From CAZVKN01 sp964627035 (GTDB lineage: Bacteria > Electryoneota > AABM5-125-24 > Hatepunaeales > Hatepunaeaceae), in assembly GCA_964627035.1 (NCBI GenBank), contig CAZVKN010000033.1, positions 1-32,309 of the forward strand: a DNA stretch of 32,309 nt, in the 5' to 3' direction. Made by a program: the position numbers and the translations under genes. Under the pieces are notes generated by a model that worked only from the letters and a program-made list of their open reading frames with translations, did no database searches and was not told the DNA's origin. Of the stretch, positions 1 through 6,234 are shown in pieces; position 1 is the first letter of the stretch; each line of letters starts with the position of its first letter.

Positions 1-44
1 GAAATCTTGGTCAATTATCTAACTAACTTTGTGCAAAACCTTAA

Positions 45-152
45 CTAATTACCTAGATGTTTTATGTAATCTGATTTAGTGGATTTCTTAATCTGGTTAA
101 ATGTTTCTTTTCGCCATGTCTTTTCTTTGAATGGAGTTTCTTGAAGAACCAT
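45..152 (-). CDS. Tiny ORF downstream of the HicB-like gene
   Basis: A 35-codon reading frame begins 20 bases past the stop of the HicB-like gene. AGAGGA lies six bases before its ATG. The product is lysine/threonine-rich and starts MVLQETPFKEKTWRKE. It shows no HicA double-stranded-RNA-binding fold signature (no G-S-H-x-x-x motif), so I do not call it a toxin. It could be a real small protein co-transcribed with its neighbour, or chance. No function is proposed. Confidence 0.3.
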   Translation of the reverse strand: MVLQETPFKEKTWRKETFNQIKKSTKSDYIKHLGN

Positions 153-172
153 GAATATCCTCTGGAAATATG

Positions 173-478
173 TTAGACAAAGACCGGTATTTGAAATCTG
201 CCTTCCATAGACAGAGTGCTTGTTTTGGCTTTTGGGGTCAATTTGTCAAAAGGTTCACGCAAAACTTCAATAAATTCATTACTCTCGGTAATCCTCTCAT
301 CTAATTCTTCACGTGCTTCCAGGATAGAAGTCACCGCCTCTTGTACTAATTCAAGTGCTTTATCTAATGAGGCTTCCTCGATGTATATGGAACCGACACC
401 GGGAGCAGAAGCATAAAACATCCCGTCTATTGCTTCCATAACCACTGTTACTTTATAACCTGTGATTTCAGGCTGCAT
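173..478 (-). CDS. HicB-like antitoxin-fold protein
   Basis: This encodes 101 residues. GAGGT lies 6-7 bases before the ATG, which supports the start. Residues 8-55 look like the HicB partial RNase-H fold: a YKVTVVMEA strand, then an F-Y-A-S-A-P-G turn, a second strand and an amphipathic helix beginning about residue 38 (LDKALELVQEAV). HicB proteins normally neutralise the HicA mRNA interferase and repress their own operon. No HicA is visible next to this gene and there is no C-terminal ribbon-helix-helix domain. It may therefore be an orphan HicB-fold protein. The fold call is from pattern only. Confidence 0.5.
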   Translation of the reverse strand: MQPEITGYKVTVVMEAIDGMFYASAPGVGSIYIEEASLDKALELVQEAVTSILEAREELDERITESNEFIEVLREPFDKLTPKAKTSTLSMEGRFQIPVFV

Positions 479-479
479 T

Positions 480-1060
480 GCTTACCTCAATGAAATGTGC
501 TTTGTGTTCCGGGATATATAATACGTCCACTAAACCTATTTACATAGGATTATCATTCTCTAATAGCATCTAACATCTGTAATGTGAAACACCTGTTGCT
601 TCACACGGCTACATCCCCCCATAACTTGGACCGCCACCGCCTTCGGGTGGGACCCAGGTTATTATGCCGTATGGATCGTCTATGTCGCAGGTTTTGCAGT
701 GTATACAATTTGAGGCGTTGATCTGCATCTTTCGTCCGTCGTCACTGTCCACGATCTCATACAGATAATGGATGCAATCATTATCTCATAACATGCAATA
801 TCAATATATTGTCATAGTACACGATTGTCAAGTTGGCTCCTCTACTACTCAACCGAATGCTATGTCAGGGACAAAGTAAAGAATGTTTTTTCTGTGACCA
901 CAGCGGTAAAAATGAGGAATAAACCATGAAGTTTGAATAAAATAAAGCGATGAACTAACTCTACATCCGCAATTCTGTTATCTCTTTATTCACTCAATGG
1001 CATGAATCTTGCGCTTCTCACAGTATCGTATAATAGCAAACAAGAAGCAGATCAGAAATA
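480..1060. other. Intergenic stretch holding only the ETF-QO remnant
   Basis: Apart from the ferredoxin-domain scrap at 609-779 I see no further gene. A TATAAT at 1029-1034 upstream of the STAS gene could be a -10 box, but a matching -35 at normal spacing is not clear. Confidence 0.5.
609..779 (-). pseudogene. Remnant of the ETF-ubiquinone oxidoreductase C-terminal ferredoxin domain
   Basis: Reading the minus strand gives about 56 codons whose end matches the C-terminus of electron transfer flavoprotein-ubiquinone oxidoreductase: INASNCIHCKTCDIDDP, then TWVPPEGGGGPSYGGM and a stop. The C-x2-C-x2-C cluster ligands are intact. The frame is closed by TGA just upstream of residue D1 of this piece, and the large FAD domain is absent from the window. 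A free-standing 39-codon product from the internal ATG is possible but unlikely. I read it as a decayed gene tail. Electron transfer from beta-oxidation dehydrogenases to quinone would have been the original job. Confidence 0.72.
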
Positions 1061-1064
1061 ATAT

Positions 1065-1409
1065 ATGAAAACCACCATAAAACAGCAAAAAGATGGGAGC
1101 TATCTGGTAGTCATTGCAGGTCGTATTGACGGAGATACCGCTGAAGATTTGACCCGACAACTGACCTGTTTACAGGGTCAGGTTAAGTGGCTTACCTTAG
1201 ATATAGAGGGATTGGAGCACATAGGAGCTGCAGGTATCCGCGCATTTCTGAAGATTCGTAAAGTGATTGACGACAACGGCGGTACTGTACTGCTAACAAC
1301 TCCAAATGGGGCGGTTCGAACGATCTTCGACATCTTCAAATTTGACAATCTGTTCAATTACATCACTCCCGAACCAAATGCACAGCTAAGTGCAGAAGTT
1401 GCAGCTTAA
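1065..1409 (+). CDS. STAS-domain protein (anti-anti-sigma factor type)
   Basis: This encodes 114 residues covering one STAS domain: beta strands at 11-20 (GSYLVVIAGR) and 41-48, then the conserved D-I-E-G-L loop and helix, and IRAFLKIRK at 58-66. STAS proteins such as SpoIIAA and RsbV bind anti-sigma kinases and are switched off by phosphorylation of a serine in a D-S-S-G motif. Here that position reads I-G-A-A-G (53-57), so the phosphorylatable serine is missing. A partner-independent or structural role is therefore more likely than a classical switch. No kinase or phosphatase gene adjoins it. A hairpin terminator follows, so it is probably monocistronic. Confidence 0.82.
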   Translation: MKTTIKQQKDGSYLVVIAGRIDGDTAEDLTRQLTCLQGQVKWLTLDIEGLEHIGAAGIRAFLKIRKVIDDNGGTVLLTTPNGAVRTIFDIFKFDNLFNYITPEPNAQLSAEVAA

Positions 1410-1439
1410 CGGGAGAGTTTGCAAGCTCAGAGCTTGATC

Positions 1440-1477
1440 AGGACAGTTGACCGTTGCGTCGGCTGTCCTTTTTTTTT
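1440..1477 (+). terminator. Rho-independent terminator after the STAS gene
   Basis: AGGACAG (1440-1446) pairs with CTGTCCT (1463-1469), and GAC/GTC extends the stem inside. A run of nine T follows. It lies 30 bases after the STAS stop codon. Confidence 0.85.
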
Positions 1478-1552
1478 CTGATTGAGAAGCGAAAATCTGA
1501 TCCGGTAGGATTACATACGTACACTCTTGTGTTCTCTGATTTATTCACTTTA

Positions 1553-1627
1553 TTGTCATTCTGACGAAAGCCGGGATACGGTAACCAATTGTTATTACTG
1601 GATTCTATATCAAATTCAGAATGACAA
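1553..1627. repeat. Interspersed palindromic repeat, TTGTCATTC family
   Basis: The ends TTGTCATTCTGA and TCAGAATGACAA are perfect inverses and enclose degenerate GGGATACGG / CTGGATTCTAT arms. The same unit, with better preserved arms (GGAATCCAG / TTGGATTCCAG), is at 8193-8406. Half copies are near 5756, 25487 and 31850. Confidence 0.65.
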
Positions 1628-1760
1628 ATAGGACGCATTACTGAATGCTTCAGGGAACTCGTTCTTGCCAACTTGTCAACTTGCCAAACTTTTTAACCTT
1701 TCACCCCTTCTATCTTCTCTATAGCTTGTATTTCCACAATTGACACTCGTACATTCTAAT

Positions 1761-1879
1761 GAACCTTCGGGGTTAGGTGAAATTCCTTATCGGCGGTGAC
1801 AGCCCGCGACTCCTGCTTGCAGGACTGAATCGGTGAAAATCCGATGCCGACGGTGATAGTCCGGATGAAAGAAGGTTTC
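1761..1879 (+). promoter_or_regulatory. FMN riboswitch (RFN element)
   Basis: All conserved RFN blocks are present in order: a closing stem GAACCTTC / GAAGGTTTC, GGTGAAATTCC at about 1777, CGGCGGTGACAGCCCGCGA, then TCGGTGAAAATCCGATGCCGACGGTGATAGTCCGGATG. It lies 220 bases upstream of ribD, the standard target. FMN binding is expected to favour the terminator at 1992-2023 and shut down the riboflavin operon. The spacer between aptamer and terminator contains a separate interspersed repeat, which makes this expression platform unusually long. Confidence 0.95.
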
Positions 1880-1902
1880 GCTATCAGATCTCTGTGTAGA
1901 TG

Positions 1903-1957
1903 ACCACCAAGACACTAAGACACCAAGAAGAGGATTCTGTGTCTTCCTGTTAGGTGG
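1903..1957. repeat. ACCACCAAG-type interspersed repeat inside the riboswitch leader
   Basis: ACCACCAAGACACTAAGACA opens the unit and TTAGGTGG closes it, with an internal AAGACAC / GTGTCTT pairing. Related copies sit at 16371-16403 (one arm only) and 23403-23470. It lies between the FMN aptamer and the terminator, so it is transcribed as part of the leader. Confidence 0.6.
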
Positions 1958-1991
1958 AGAATTGTCTAAATTGAGTGATGATACGATAAAA

Positions 1992-2023
1992 CCCCGATGG
2001 CAGCATCGGGATTTTGCTTTTTG
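1992..2023 (+). terminator. Riboswitch-controlled terminator before ribD
   Basis: CCCGATG (1993-1999), a GCAG loop and CATCGGG (2004-2010) form a perfect 7-bp stem followed by ATTTTGCTTTTT. It sits downstream of the FMN aptamer and upstream of ribD, as expected for transcriptional control by attenuation. Confidence 0.88.
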
Positions 2024-2099
2024 GAAGCGATAAGTGATAAGATTGGTTCTATTTCGGTCTTTTTCACTTTTTCACTTTCTTACTTTCTAACATAAAACA

Positions 2100-3209
2100 A
2101 TGCCTATTTCGATTGAACATAAATTGATGCAGCGTGCGCTGAATCTTGCGATGAAGGGACGAGGTGAAGTGTCCCCAAATCCGAGAGTCGGTGCGGTGAT
2201 TGTGGATAGTGGTGGTAAAGTCATCGGTGAAGGTTACCACCAGCATTTTGGCGAGCCGCATGCTGAGGTAATGGCGCTGAACTCGTGTCGAGACCGTGAC
2301 CTCACCGGATCTACAATGTATGTCACGCTCGAACCGTGCTGCACTCACGGCAAAACCCCACCATGCGTGGAAGCAATAATCCCATCAGGGATCAGCAAAG
2401 TGGTCGTCGCCACGCGAGATCACGATCCACGTATGCAAGGCAAGGGCATAGAGATTCTTCGCCAAGCAGGACTTGAGGTTGAAATCGGGCTGCTCGGTTC
2501 AAAGGCGCGCTACATGAACCGCGGCTTCTTCAGTTACCATGCACGCGGCAGAGCCTGGTGTGCCGTTAAGGTTGCGGTCAGTCTCGACGGTAAGATGGCA
2601 GCCCCCGACGGGCATTCACAGTGGATCACCGGACCCGAAGCTCGCAAGCTGGCTCATGCCCTGCGAGCAGATCATGACGGTGTAATGGTAGGCAGTAACA
2701 CAGTTCGTAACGATAATCCTGAGCTGACGGTTCGCTCGGTCAAAGGTGTTAATCCTGTACGAGTTATATTAGCTCCACACGGTGGAATTCCAGAGGACAG
2801 CAAGCTCGCGCAGACTGCGGATACAATAAGAACCGTTCTAACTACACTTGATTCAATAACACACAACACGGATCTTAAATCAATTGAGTTGCTGACTTTA
2901 CCTGATCGTGGTGACGGAACGGTTGATCCGGTACTGTTGCTGCAGGAGTTACCCAAACTCGGTGTTTTATCGCTGTTAATTGAGGGTGGCGCAGGAGTGC
3001 TGTCCACATTCATGCAGGCGGATGTAATTGACGAGCTTTCGGTTGGGATTGCGCCGTCAGTAATCGGTGGTGGAATCTCACCATTCGAGCAATTCAAACC
3101 GACAACTTGGGATGAACGACCTCGTTATGTTGCCGGACCTGCGAGAAAATACGGGAATGACACGGTAATTGTTTTTCAACGGGAGATAGACCCATTTTTA
3201 CAGGATTGA
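2100..3209 (+). CDS. ribD: RibD, bifunctional pyrimidine deaminase/reductase
   Basis: This encodes 369 residues, the usual length. Riboflavin synthesis steps 2 and 3: deamination of the diaminopyrimidine ribosyl phosphate, then NADPH reduction of the ribose. The N-terminal deaminase domain shows the zinc ligands and catalytic glutamate H-A-E (54-56) and P-C-C-T-H-G-K-T-P-P-C (79-89). The C-terminal reductase domain begins about residue 147 with KVAVSLDGKMA, continues with GVMVGSNTVRNDNP and ends with the IEGGAGVLSTF substrate loop. It is the first gene of an FMN-riboswitch operon and its 3' end overlaps the probable true start of ribE. No separate strong Shine-Dalgarno is visible before ATG 2100. 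Confidence 0.95.
   Translation: MPISIEHKLMQRALNLAMKGRGEVSPNPRVGAVIVDSGGKVIGEGYHQHFGEPHAEVMALNSCRDRDLTGSTMYVTLEPCCTHGKTPPCVEAIIPSGISKVVVATRDHDPRMQGKGIEILRQAGLEVEIGLLGSKARYMNRGFFSYHARGRAWCAVKVAVSLDGKMAAPDGHSQWITGPEARKLAHALRADHDGVMVGSNTVRNDNPELTVRSVKGVNPVRVILAPHGGIPEDSKLAQTADTIRTVLTTLDSITHNTDLKSIELLTLPDRGDGTVDPVLLLQELPKLGVLSLLIEGGAGVLSTFMQADVIDELSVGIAPSVIGGGISPFEQFKPTTWDERPRYVAGPARKYGNDTVIVFQREIDPFLQD
3181..3185 (+). promoter_or_regulatory. Shine-Dalgarno site that points to an ATT start for ribE
   Basis: GGGAG ends 8 bases before ATT at 3194-3196, the ideal distance. It is 20 bases from the TTG at 3206, too far for normal initiation. It lies inside the last codons of ribD, which would couple the two genes translationally. 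Confidence 0.6.
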
Positions 3210-3850
3210 TAGAAGAGATTGGAACACTCACCGCCAAACGAGTGAAGCAAGGCAACAGCCTGCTGACTGTTCGGGCAAATGTTGTGCTGGACGATCTGAA
3301 GATCGGCGACAGTGTTGCAGTCAGTGGTCCATGCCTGACGGTTACTGACATCGAACGAGACCGATTTACAGTCGAAGCAACCTCTTACACGGTTGAAAAC
3401 AGCAGTATTGCTGACTGGCAGGTCGGTCGTAAGCTGAATCTCGAACGTGCACTCAGAGTCGGTGACAGGCTCGGCGGCCACTTTGTACAGGGGCATGTGG
3501 ACGGCGTGGGCAAGGTTGACCGTATTAAATACGGAAGTGGAGCAACTCACATTCACATCGCAGTGAGCAACTATCTGTTGCAACTGATGGCACCGAAAGG
3601 ATCTGTAACGGTTGACGGTGTCAGCCTTACACTGGCGGATAAATCAGCACGATCATTTCAGATTATGGTGATTCCACATACTTTGGAAAAAACGACTCTC
3701 GGTGAATTGCATCCGGGTAGTCGCATTAATATAGAAACAGACTTAATCATTCGGTGGCTTGCTGATAGATTCAAGGACGGAGAAGTCATCTCCGATCCGA
3801 GTGATGTGAAAAGAAGCATGTCGGATATAAATTATCATTTGGAGGATTAA
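3194..3850 (+). CDS. ribE: RibE, riboflavin synthase alpha subunit, probable ATT start
   Basis: It dismutates two 6,7-dimethyl-8-ribityllumazine molecules to riboflavin. It has two lumazine-binding barrels: the first from the N-terminus to about residue 97, the second starting near GGHFVQGHVDGVG. Riboflavin synthases begin M-F-T-G-L-I-E-E-I-G. Here the codons from 3194 read ATT-TTT-ACA-GGA-TTG-ATA-GAA-GAG, so the conserved F-T-G-L is encoded and the initiator position is ATT. The only standard start nearby, TTG 3206, would remove the conserved M-F-T-G and has no ribosome site at proper spacing. With ATT the protein has 218 residues and overlaps ribD by 16 bases. Identity is very sure; the start is an inference. 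Confidence 0.9.
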   Translation: MFTGLIEEIGTLTAKRVKQGNSLLTVRANVVLDDLKIGDSVAVSGPCLTVTDIERDRFTVEATSYTVENSSIADWQVGRKLNLERALRVGDRLGGHFVQGHVDGVGKVDRIKYGSGATHIHIAVSNYLLQLMAPKGSVTVDGVSLTLADKSARSFQIMVIPHTLEKTTLGELHPGSRINIETDLIIRWLADRFKDGEVISDPSDVKRSMSDINYHLED

Positions 3851-3852
3851 CA

Positions 3853-5112
3853 TTGATTTCTACGATTGAAGAAGGTTTAGAGGATATTCGTCAAGGCAAG
3901 ATGGTTATTGTGGTTGATGATGAGGATAGGGAGAATGAAGGTGATTTTATCATGCCCGGTGAGACGATCACACCTGAGGCGATTAATTTCATGGCGAAGT
4001 ACGGACGTGGTATGATCTGTCTGTCACTGACCGATGAGCGATGTACAGAACTTGAGCTTGAATTAATGGTAGGCAAAAACACGTCGCTGCACGGTACACC
4101 ATTCACTGTGACCATAGACGCAAGTGAAGGGACGACGACCGGTATTTCTGCTTACGACCGTGCACATACTGTTAAGAAGGCAATAGATCCGAAAATGGGA
4201 CCGGATGACTTTGCTCGCCCCGGTCATATTCATCCACTGAAGGGATCAACCGGAGGAGTTTTGAAGCGCGCCGGGCATACCGAGGCTACAATTGACCTGG
4301 CGAGGTTAGCCGGATTCTATCCCGGTGGAGTGCTGTGCGAAATTATGAGCGATGATGGCACGATGGCACTGCTGCCGGAATTGGAGCAGATTGCAGAACG
4401 GTTTGACCTGAAGATCATCACTATCCGCGATCTGATCGAATTCAGACGCAAAGATGAGAAGCTTATATTCCGCGAGGTTGAAGTCAATTTTCCCACAGCG
4501 CATGGTCATTTCAAAATGATTCACTTCCGCAATCATGTAACTCAAGAGCATCATCTTGCACTTGTGAAGGGTGATGTTGCCGGAGATGACCCTGTTATGG
4601 TGCGAGTCCATTCATCTTGCTTGACCGGGGATGTCTTCGGCTCAAACCGCTGTGACTGTGGAGACCAACTACACAGTGCAATGCACGCAATTGAGGAAGA
4701 AGGAAAAGGTGTGATCCTGTACATGAATCAGGAAGGTCGTGGTATCGGCTTAAGCGCCAAACTGATGGCATATCAACTTCAGGATCAGGGGCTCGATACC
4801 GTTGAGGCGAACAAAACGCTTGGATATGATGCAGACCTGCGTGATTACGGTACAGGTGCATTGATGCTGAAAAATCTCGGAATTCGTAAGCTGAGGCTGA
4901 TAACGAATAACCCACGTAAGCTTGTCGGACTTGAGGGATTCGGGCTCGAAATTGTTGACCGCGTTCCAATTGAGATCTGTCCTAATCCAGCTAACGAGTT
5001 CTACCTTGAAACCAAACGGGATAAACTCGGTCACATGATTCTGTCAAGTGTGGACAATAAGGATAATCTCATTACCAAGGAGCAGGCATCAGTTATTCAT
5101 GAACAGCATTGA
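3853..5112 (+). CDS. ribBA: RibBA, DHBP synthase / GTP cyclohydrolase II
   Basis: This encodes 419 residues and starts at TTG, with GGAGG seven bases upstream and two bases after the ribE stop. The RibB half (about 1-200) converts ribulose 5-phosphate to 3,4-dihydroxy-2-butanone 4-phosphate and shows D-D-E-D-R-E-N-E-G-D (22-31) and H-P-L-K-G-S-T-G-G-V with A-G-H-T-E-A (140-145). The RibA half (about 205-400) opens GTP and shows zinc ligands Cys256, Cys267 and Cys269 and the NQEGRGIGL nucleotide loop (292-300). It supplies both branches of the pathway. No ribH follows, so lumazine synthase must be encoded elsewhere. Confidence 0.95.
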   Translation: MISTIEEGLEDIRQGKMVIVVDDEDRENEGDFIMPGETITPEAINFMAKYGRGMICLSLTDERCTELELELMVGKNTSLHGTPFTVTIDASEGTTTGISAYDRAHTVKKAIDPKMGPDDFARPGHIHPLKGSTGGVLKRAGHTEATIDLARLAGFYPGGVLCEIMSDDGTMALLPELEQIAERFDLKIITIRDLIEFRRKDEKLIFREVEVNFPTAHGHFKMIHFRNHVTQEHHLALVKGDVAGDDPVMVRVHSSCLTGDVFGSNRCDCGDQLHSAMHAIEEEGKGVILYMNQEGRGIGLSAKLMAYQLQDQGLDTVEANKTLGYDADLRDYGTGALMLKNLGIRKLRLITNNPRKLVGLEGFGLEIVDRVPIEICPNPANEFYLETKRDKLGHMILSSVDNKDNLITKEQASVIHEQH

Positions 5113-5135
5113 TCAGGTAGAATAACCGATTATCC

Positions 5136-5161
5136 GCTGTCAGGTCGCCGCACCTGACAGC
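5136..5161. repeat. CTGTCAGG hairpin, copy A
   Basis: GCTGTCAGGT, loop CGCCGC, ACCTGACAGC: a perfect 10-bp stem. Other copies are at 8284-8309, 8336-8361, 18297-18322 and 18347-18372. It lies 24 bases after ribBA but lacks a T run, so it is not an obvious terminator. Confidence 0.75.
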
Positions 5162-5201
5162 CATAGAAAAAGGGAGTGCTGACATTCCTATTCGGATTGA
5201 A

Positions 5202-5257
5202 GTTCAGAGTTCACGCTTCAGCGTGTCTTATTCCAACCTAAAGGTTGAACTCTGAAC
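5202..5257. repeat. Three-way-junction repeat, copy 1
   Basis: The outer arms GTTCAGAGTTCA (5202-5213) and TGAACTCTGAAC (5246-5257) are perfect inverses. Between them sit two complete hairpins, CACGCTTCAGCGTG and CAACCTAAAGGTTG, so the folded unit is a cruciform or three-way junction. It is followed by a CAATCCGCTGGAATCACTCA tail shared with copy 2. Confidence 0.75.
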
Positions 5258-5328
5258 AAAATCCGTTCAATCCGCTGGAATCACTCAATCACTCAATCAC
5301 TAAATTACTAAATCTGCTTCGGATTAAA

Positions 5329-5384
5329 GTTTAGAGTTCACGCTTCAGCGTGTCTTATTCCAACCTGAAGGTTGAACTCTGAAC
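5329..5384. repeat. Three-way-junction repeat, copy 2
   Basis: Same architecture and almost the same sequence as copy 1 in the same orientation, 127 bases downstream, with GTTTAGAGTTCA and TGAACTCTGAAC as outer arms. The loop of the second hairpin changes from TAAA to TGAA, keeping the pairing. Confidence 0.75.
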
Positions 5385-5521
5385 TAAACCGTTCAATCCG
5401 CCGGAATCACTCAATCACTAAATTACTAAATCTGCTGAGAATCACACCGAACAATTTAGAAAATATCATATAGTAATAACACAACATTCCTAAAAATTCC
5501 CCAACCCGTCATTCAACGTTC

Positions 5522-5602
5522 CGTCACACTTCGTCACATCTTCGTCACCACTTCAAACGCAATACCACAAAGGGATTCAGGCAATTATGTGACGAAGTGA
5601 CG
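5522..5602. repeat. Inverted repeat CGTCACACTTCGTCACAT / ATGTGACGAAGTGACG
   Basis: The left arm CGTCACACTTCGTCACAT (from about 5522) is matched by ATGTGACGAAGTGACG (about 5587-5602) across roughly 50 bases. A further TTCGTCACC follows the left arm, giving direct iteration of TTCGTCAC as well. It lies just upstream of the promoter at 5638. Confidence 0.5.
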
Positions 5603-5637
5603 AAAAAACATAGCCCCTCCGCAACCGAATGTGAGAC

Positions 5638-5666
5638 TTGACTTTTGATACAAAATGTCGTATATT
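5638..5666 (+). promoter_or_regulatory. Sigma-70-like promoter with no large gene behind it
   Basis: TTGACT (5638-5643), exactly 17 bases, TATATT (5661-5666). The only ORF directly downstream is the 20-codon frame at 5673. It could drive an RNA, a decayed gene or nothing. Confidence 0.45.
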
Positions 5667-5672
5667 AACACC

Positions 5673-5735
5673 ATGAATAGCACTTACAAAATAGATGTGG
5701 AAAGTCAGGTCTATATACATCCCTATTATTACTAA
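5673..5735 (+). other. 20-codon ORF behind a consensus promoter
   Basis: ATG to TAA encodes MNSTYKIDVESQVYIHPYYY. It starts only seven bases after the -10 box, so its message would be leaderless or nearly so. There is no Shine-Dalgarno. It may be the front of a lost gene. Confidence 0.2.
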
Positions 5736-5755
5736 GTGCGATTAAGAGTGTACAC

Positions 5756-5790
5756 TGTCATTCCGGGCTTGACCCGGAATCCAGTATGGG
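5756..5790. repeat. Half copy of the TTGTCATTC repeat
   Basis: TGTCATTCCGGGCTTGACCC followed by GGAATCCAGTAT is the left arm of the family seen complete at 8193-8406. No right arm follows. Confidence 0.55.
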
Positions 5791-5823
5791 GGAGCAGAGA
5801 CATTCCTGTCCATTCGGATTGAA

Positions 5824-6013
5824 GTTCAGAGTGCACGCTTCAGAGTCTGTCCGATAATAGTGTCATTGCGAGGAACGCAGTGACAAAGCAATCTCTATAC
5901 TATTGTTACACAAGAGATTGCTTCACTTCGTTCGCGATGACATGGTTGTTTGTAACAATATCGGACAGACTATTCAGCGTGTCTTATTCCAACCTGAAGG
6001 TTGAACTCTAAAC
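5824..6013. repeat. Three-way-junction repeat, copy 3, split by an insertion
   Basis: GTTCAGAGTGCACGCTTCAG (5824-5843) is the left half. The right half resumes at 5973 with TTCAGCGTGTCTTATTCC and ends TGAACTCTAAAC (6002-6013). Removing 5844-5972 and one TTCAG restores the sequence of copies 1 and 2. Confidence 0.75.
5844..5972. mobile_element. MITE-like element 1 (129 bp) with 5-bp target duplication
   Basis: The ends AGTCTGTCCGATA and TATCGGACAGACT are perfect inverses. TTCAG flanks it on both sides (5839-5843 and 5973-5977) and is present only once at the same place in the uninterrupted copies 1 and 2, so the insertion site can be read directly. The interior is itself a long imperfect hairpin, TGTCATTGCGAGGAACGCAG ... 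TTCGTTCGCGATGACA. It has no coding capacity, so it would depend on a transposase elsewhere. A sibling is at 8258-8388. Confidence 0.8.
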
Positions 6014-6234
6014 TAAATCTGCTTTATCCGCTGAAACTGGTCTTGCTGCCGATCCGGTAGGGGCGGCATTTATGACGCCCGTCTCTGTTTCCTTGTTGTT
6101 GGGGCGTGATAATTAGCAAAGTAGAGACAGTAGTGCGATTAATTAATTATGTTTGCGTTTTGTGTTTAATTTCACTATCTTGTCACAGTCGAAATTAACC
6201 AAGAAATTTTCGTGTTAAACAAGGGAAACAAATC

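Larger units (their letters stand above)
5113..6234. other. Gene-poor repeat island between ribBA and the lipoprotein cluster
   Basis: No convincing protein gene is seen over 1.1 kb. It holds one CTGTCAGG hairpin, three copies of the three-way-junction repeat, a half TTGTCATTC repeat (5756-5790), a MITE-like insertion (5844-5972), a long GTGACG inverted repeat (5522-5602) and a consensus promoter with a 20-codon ORF (5638-5735). ACTCAATCACTAAATTACTA is a further simple unit, seen at 5284 and 5406. Confidence 0.6.

Noticed and set aside
1002..1034. Shared ATGAATCTTGCG word upstream of the STAS gene and at 11189 upstream of the aconitase-like gene as a common promoter
   Set aside because: The distance to the following TATAA word differs by about five bases between the two sites, so a shared promoter class is not supported.
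1438..1671. 77-codon minus-strand frame
   Set aside because: It translates the terminator and the TTGTCATTC palindromic repeat; repeats of this type often give spurious frames.
5113..6034. Possible CRISPR array from the repeated units
   Set aside because: Units are spaced irregularly, the spacers are themselves repeats, and no cas gene is present. The units are palindromic interspersed repeats.
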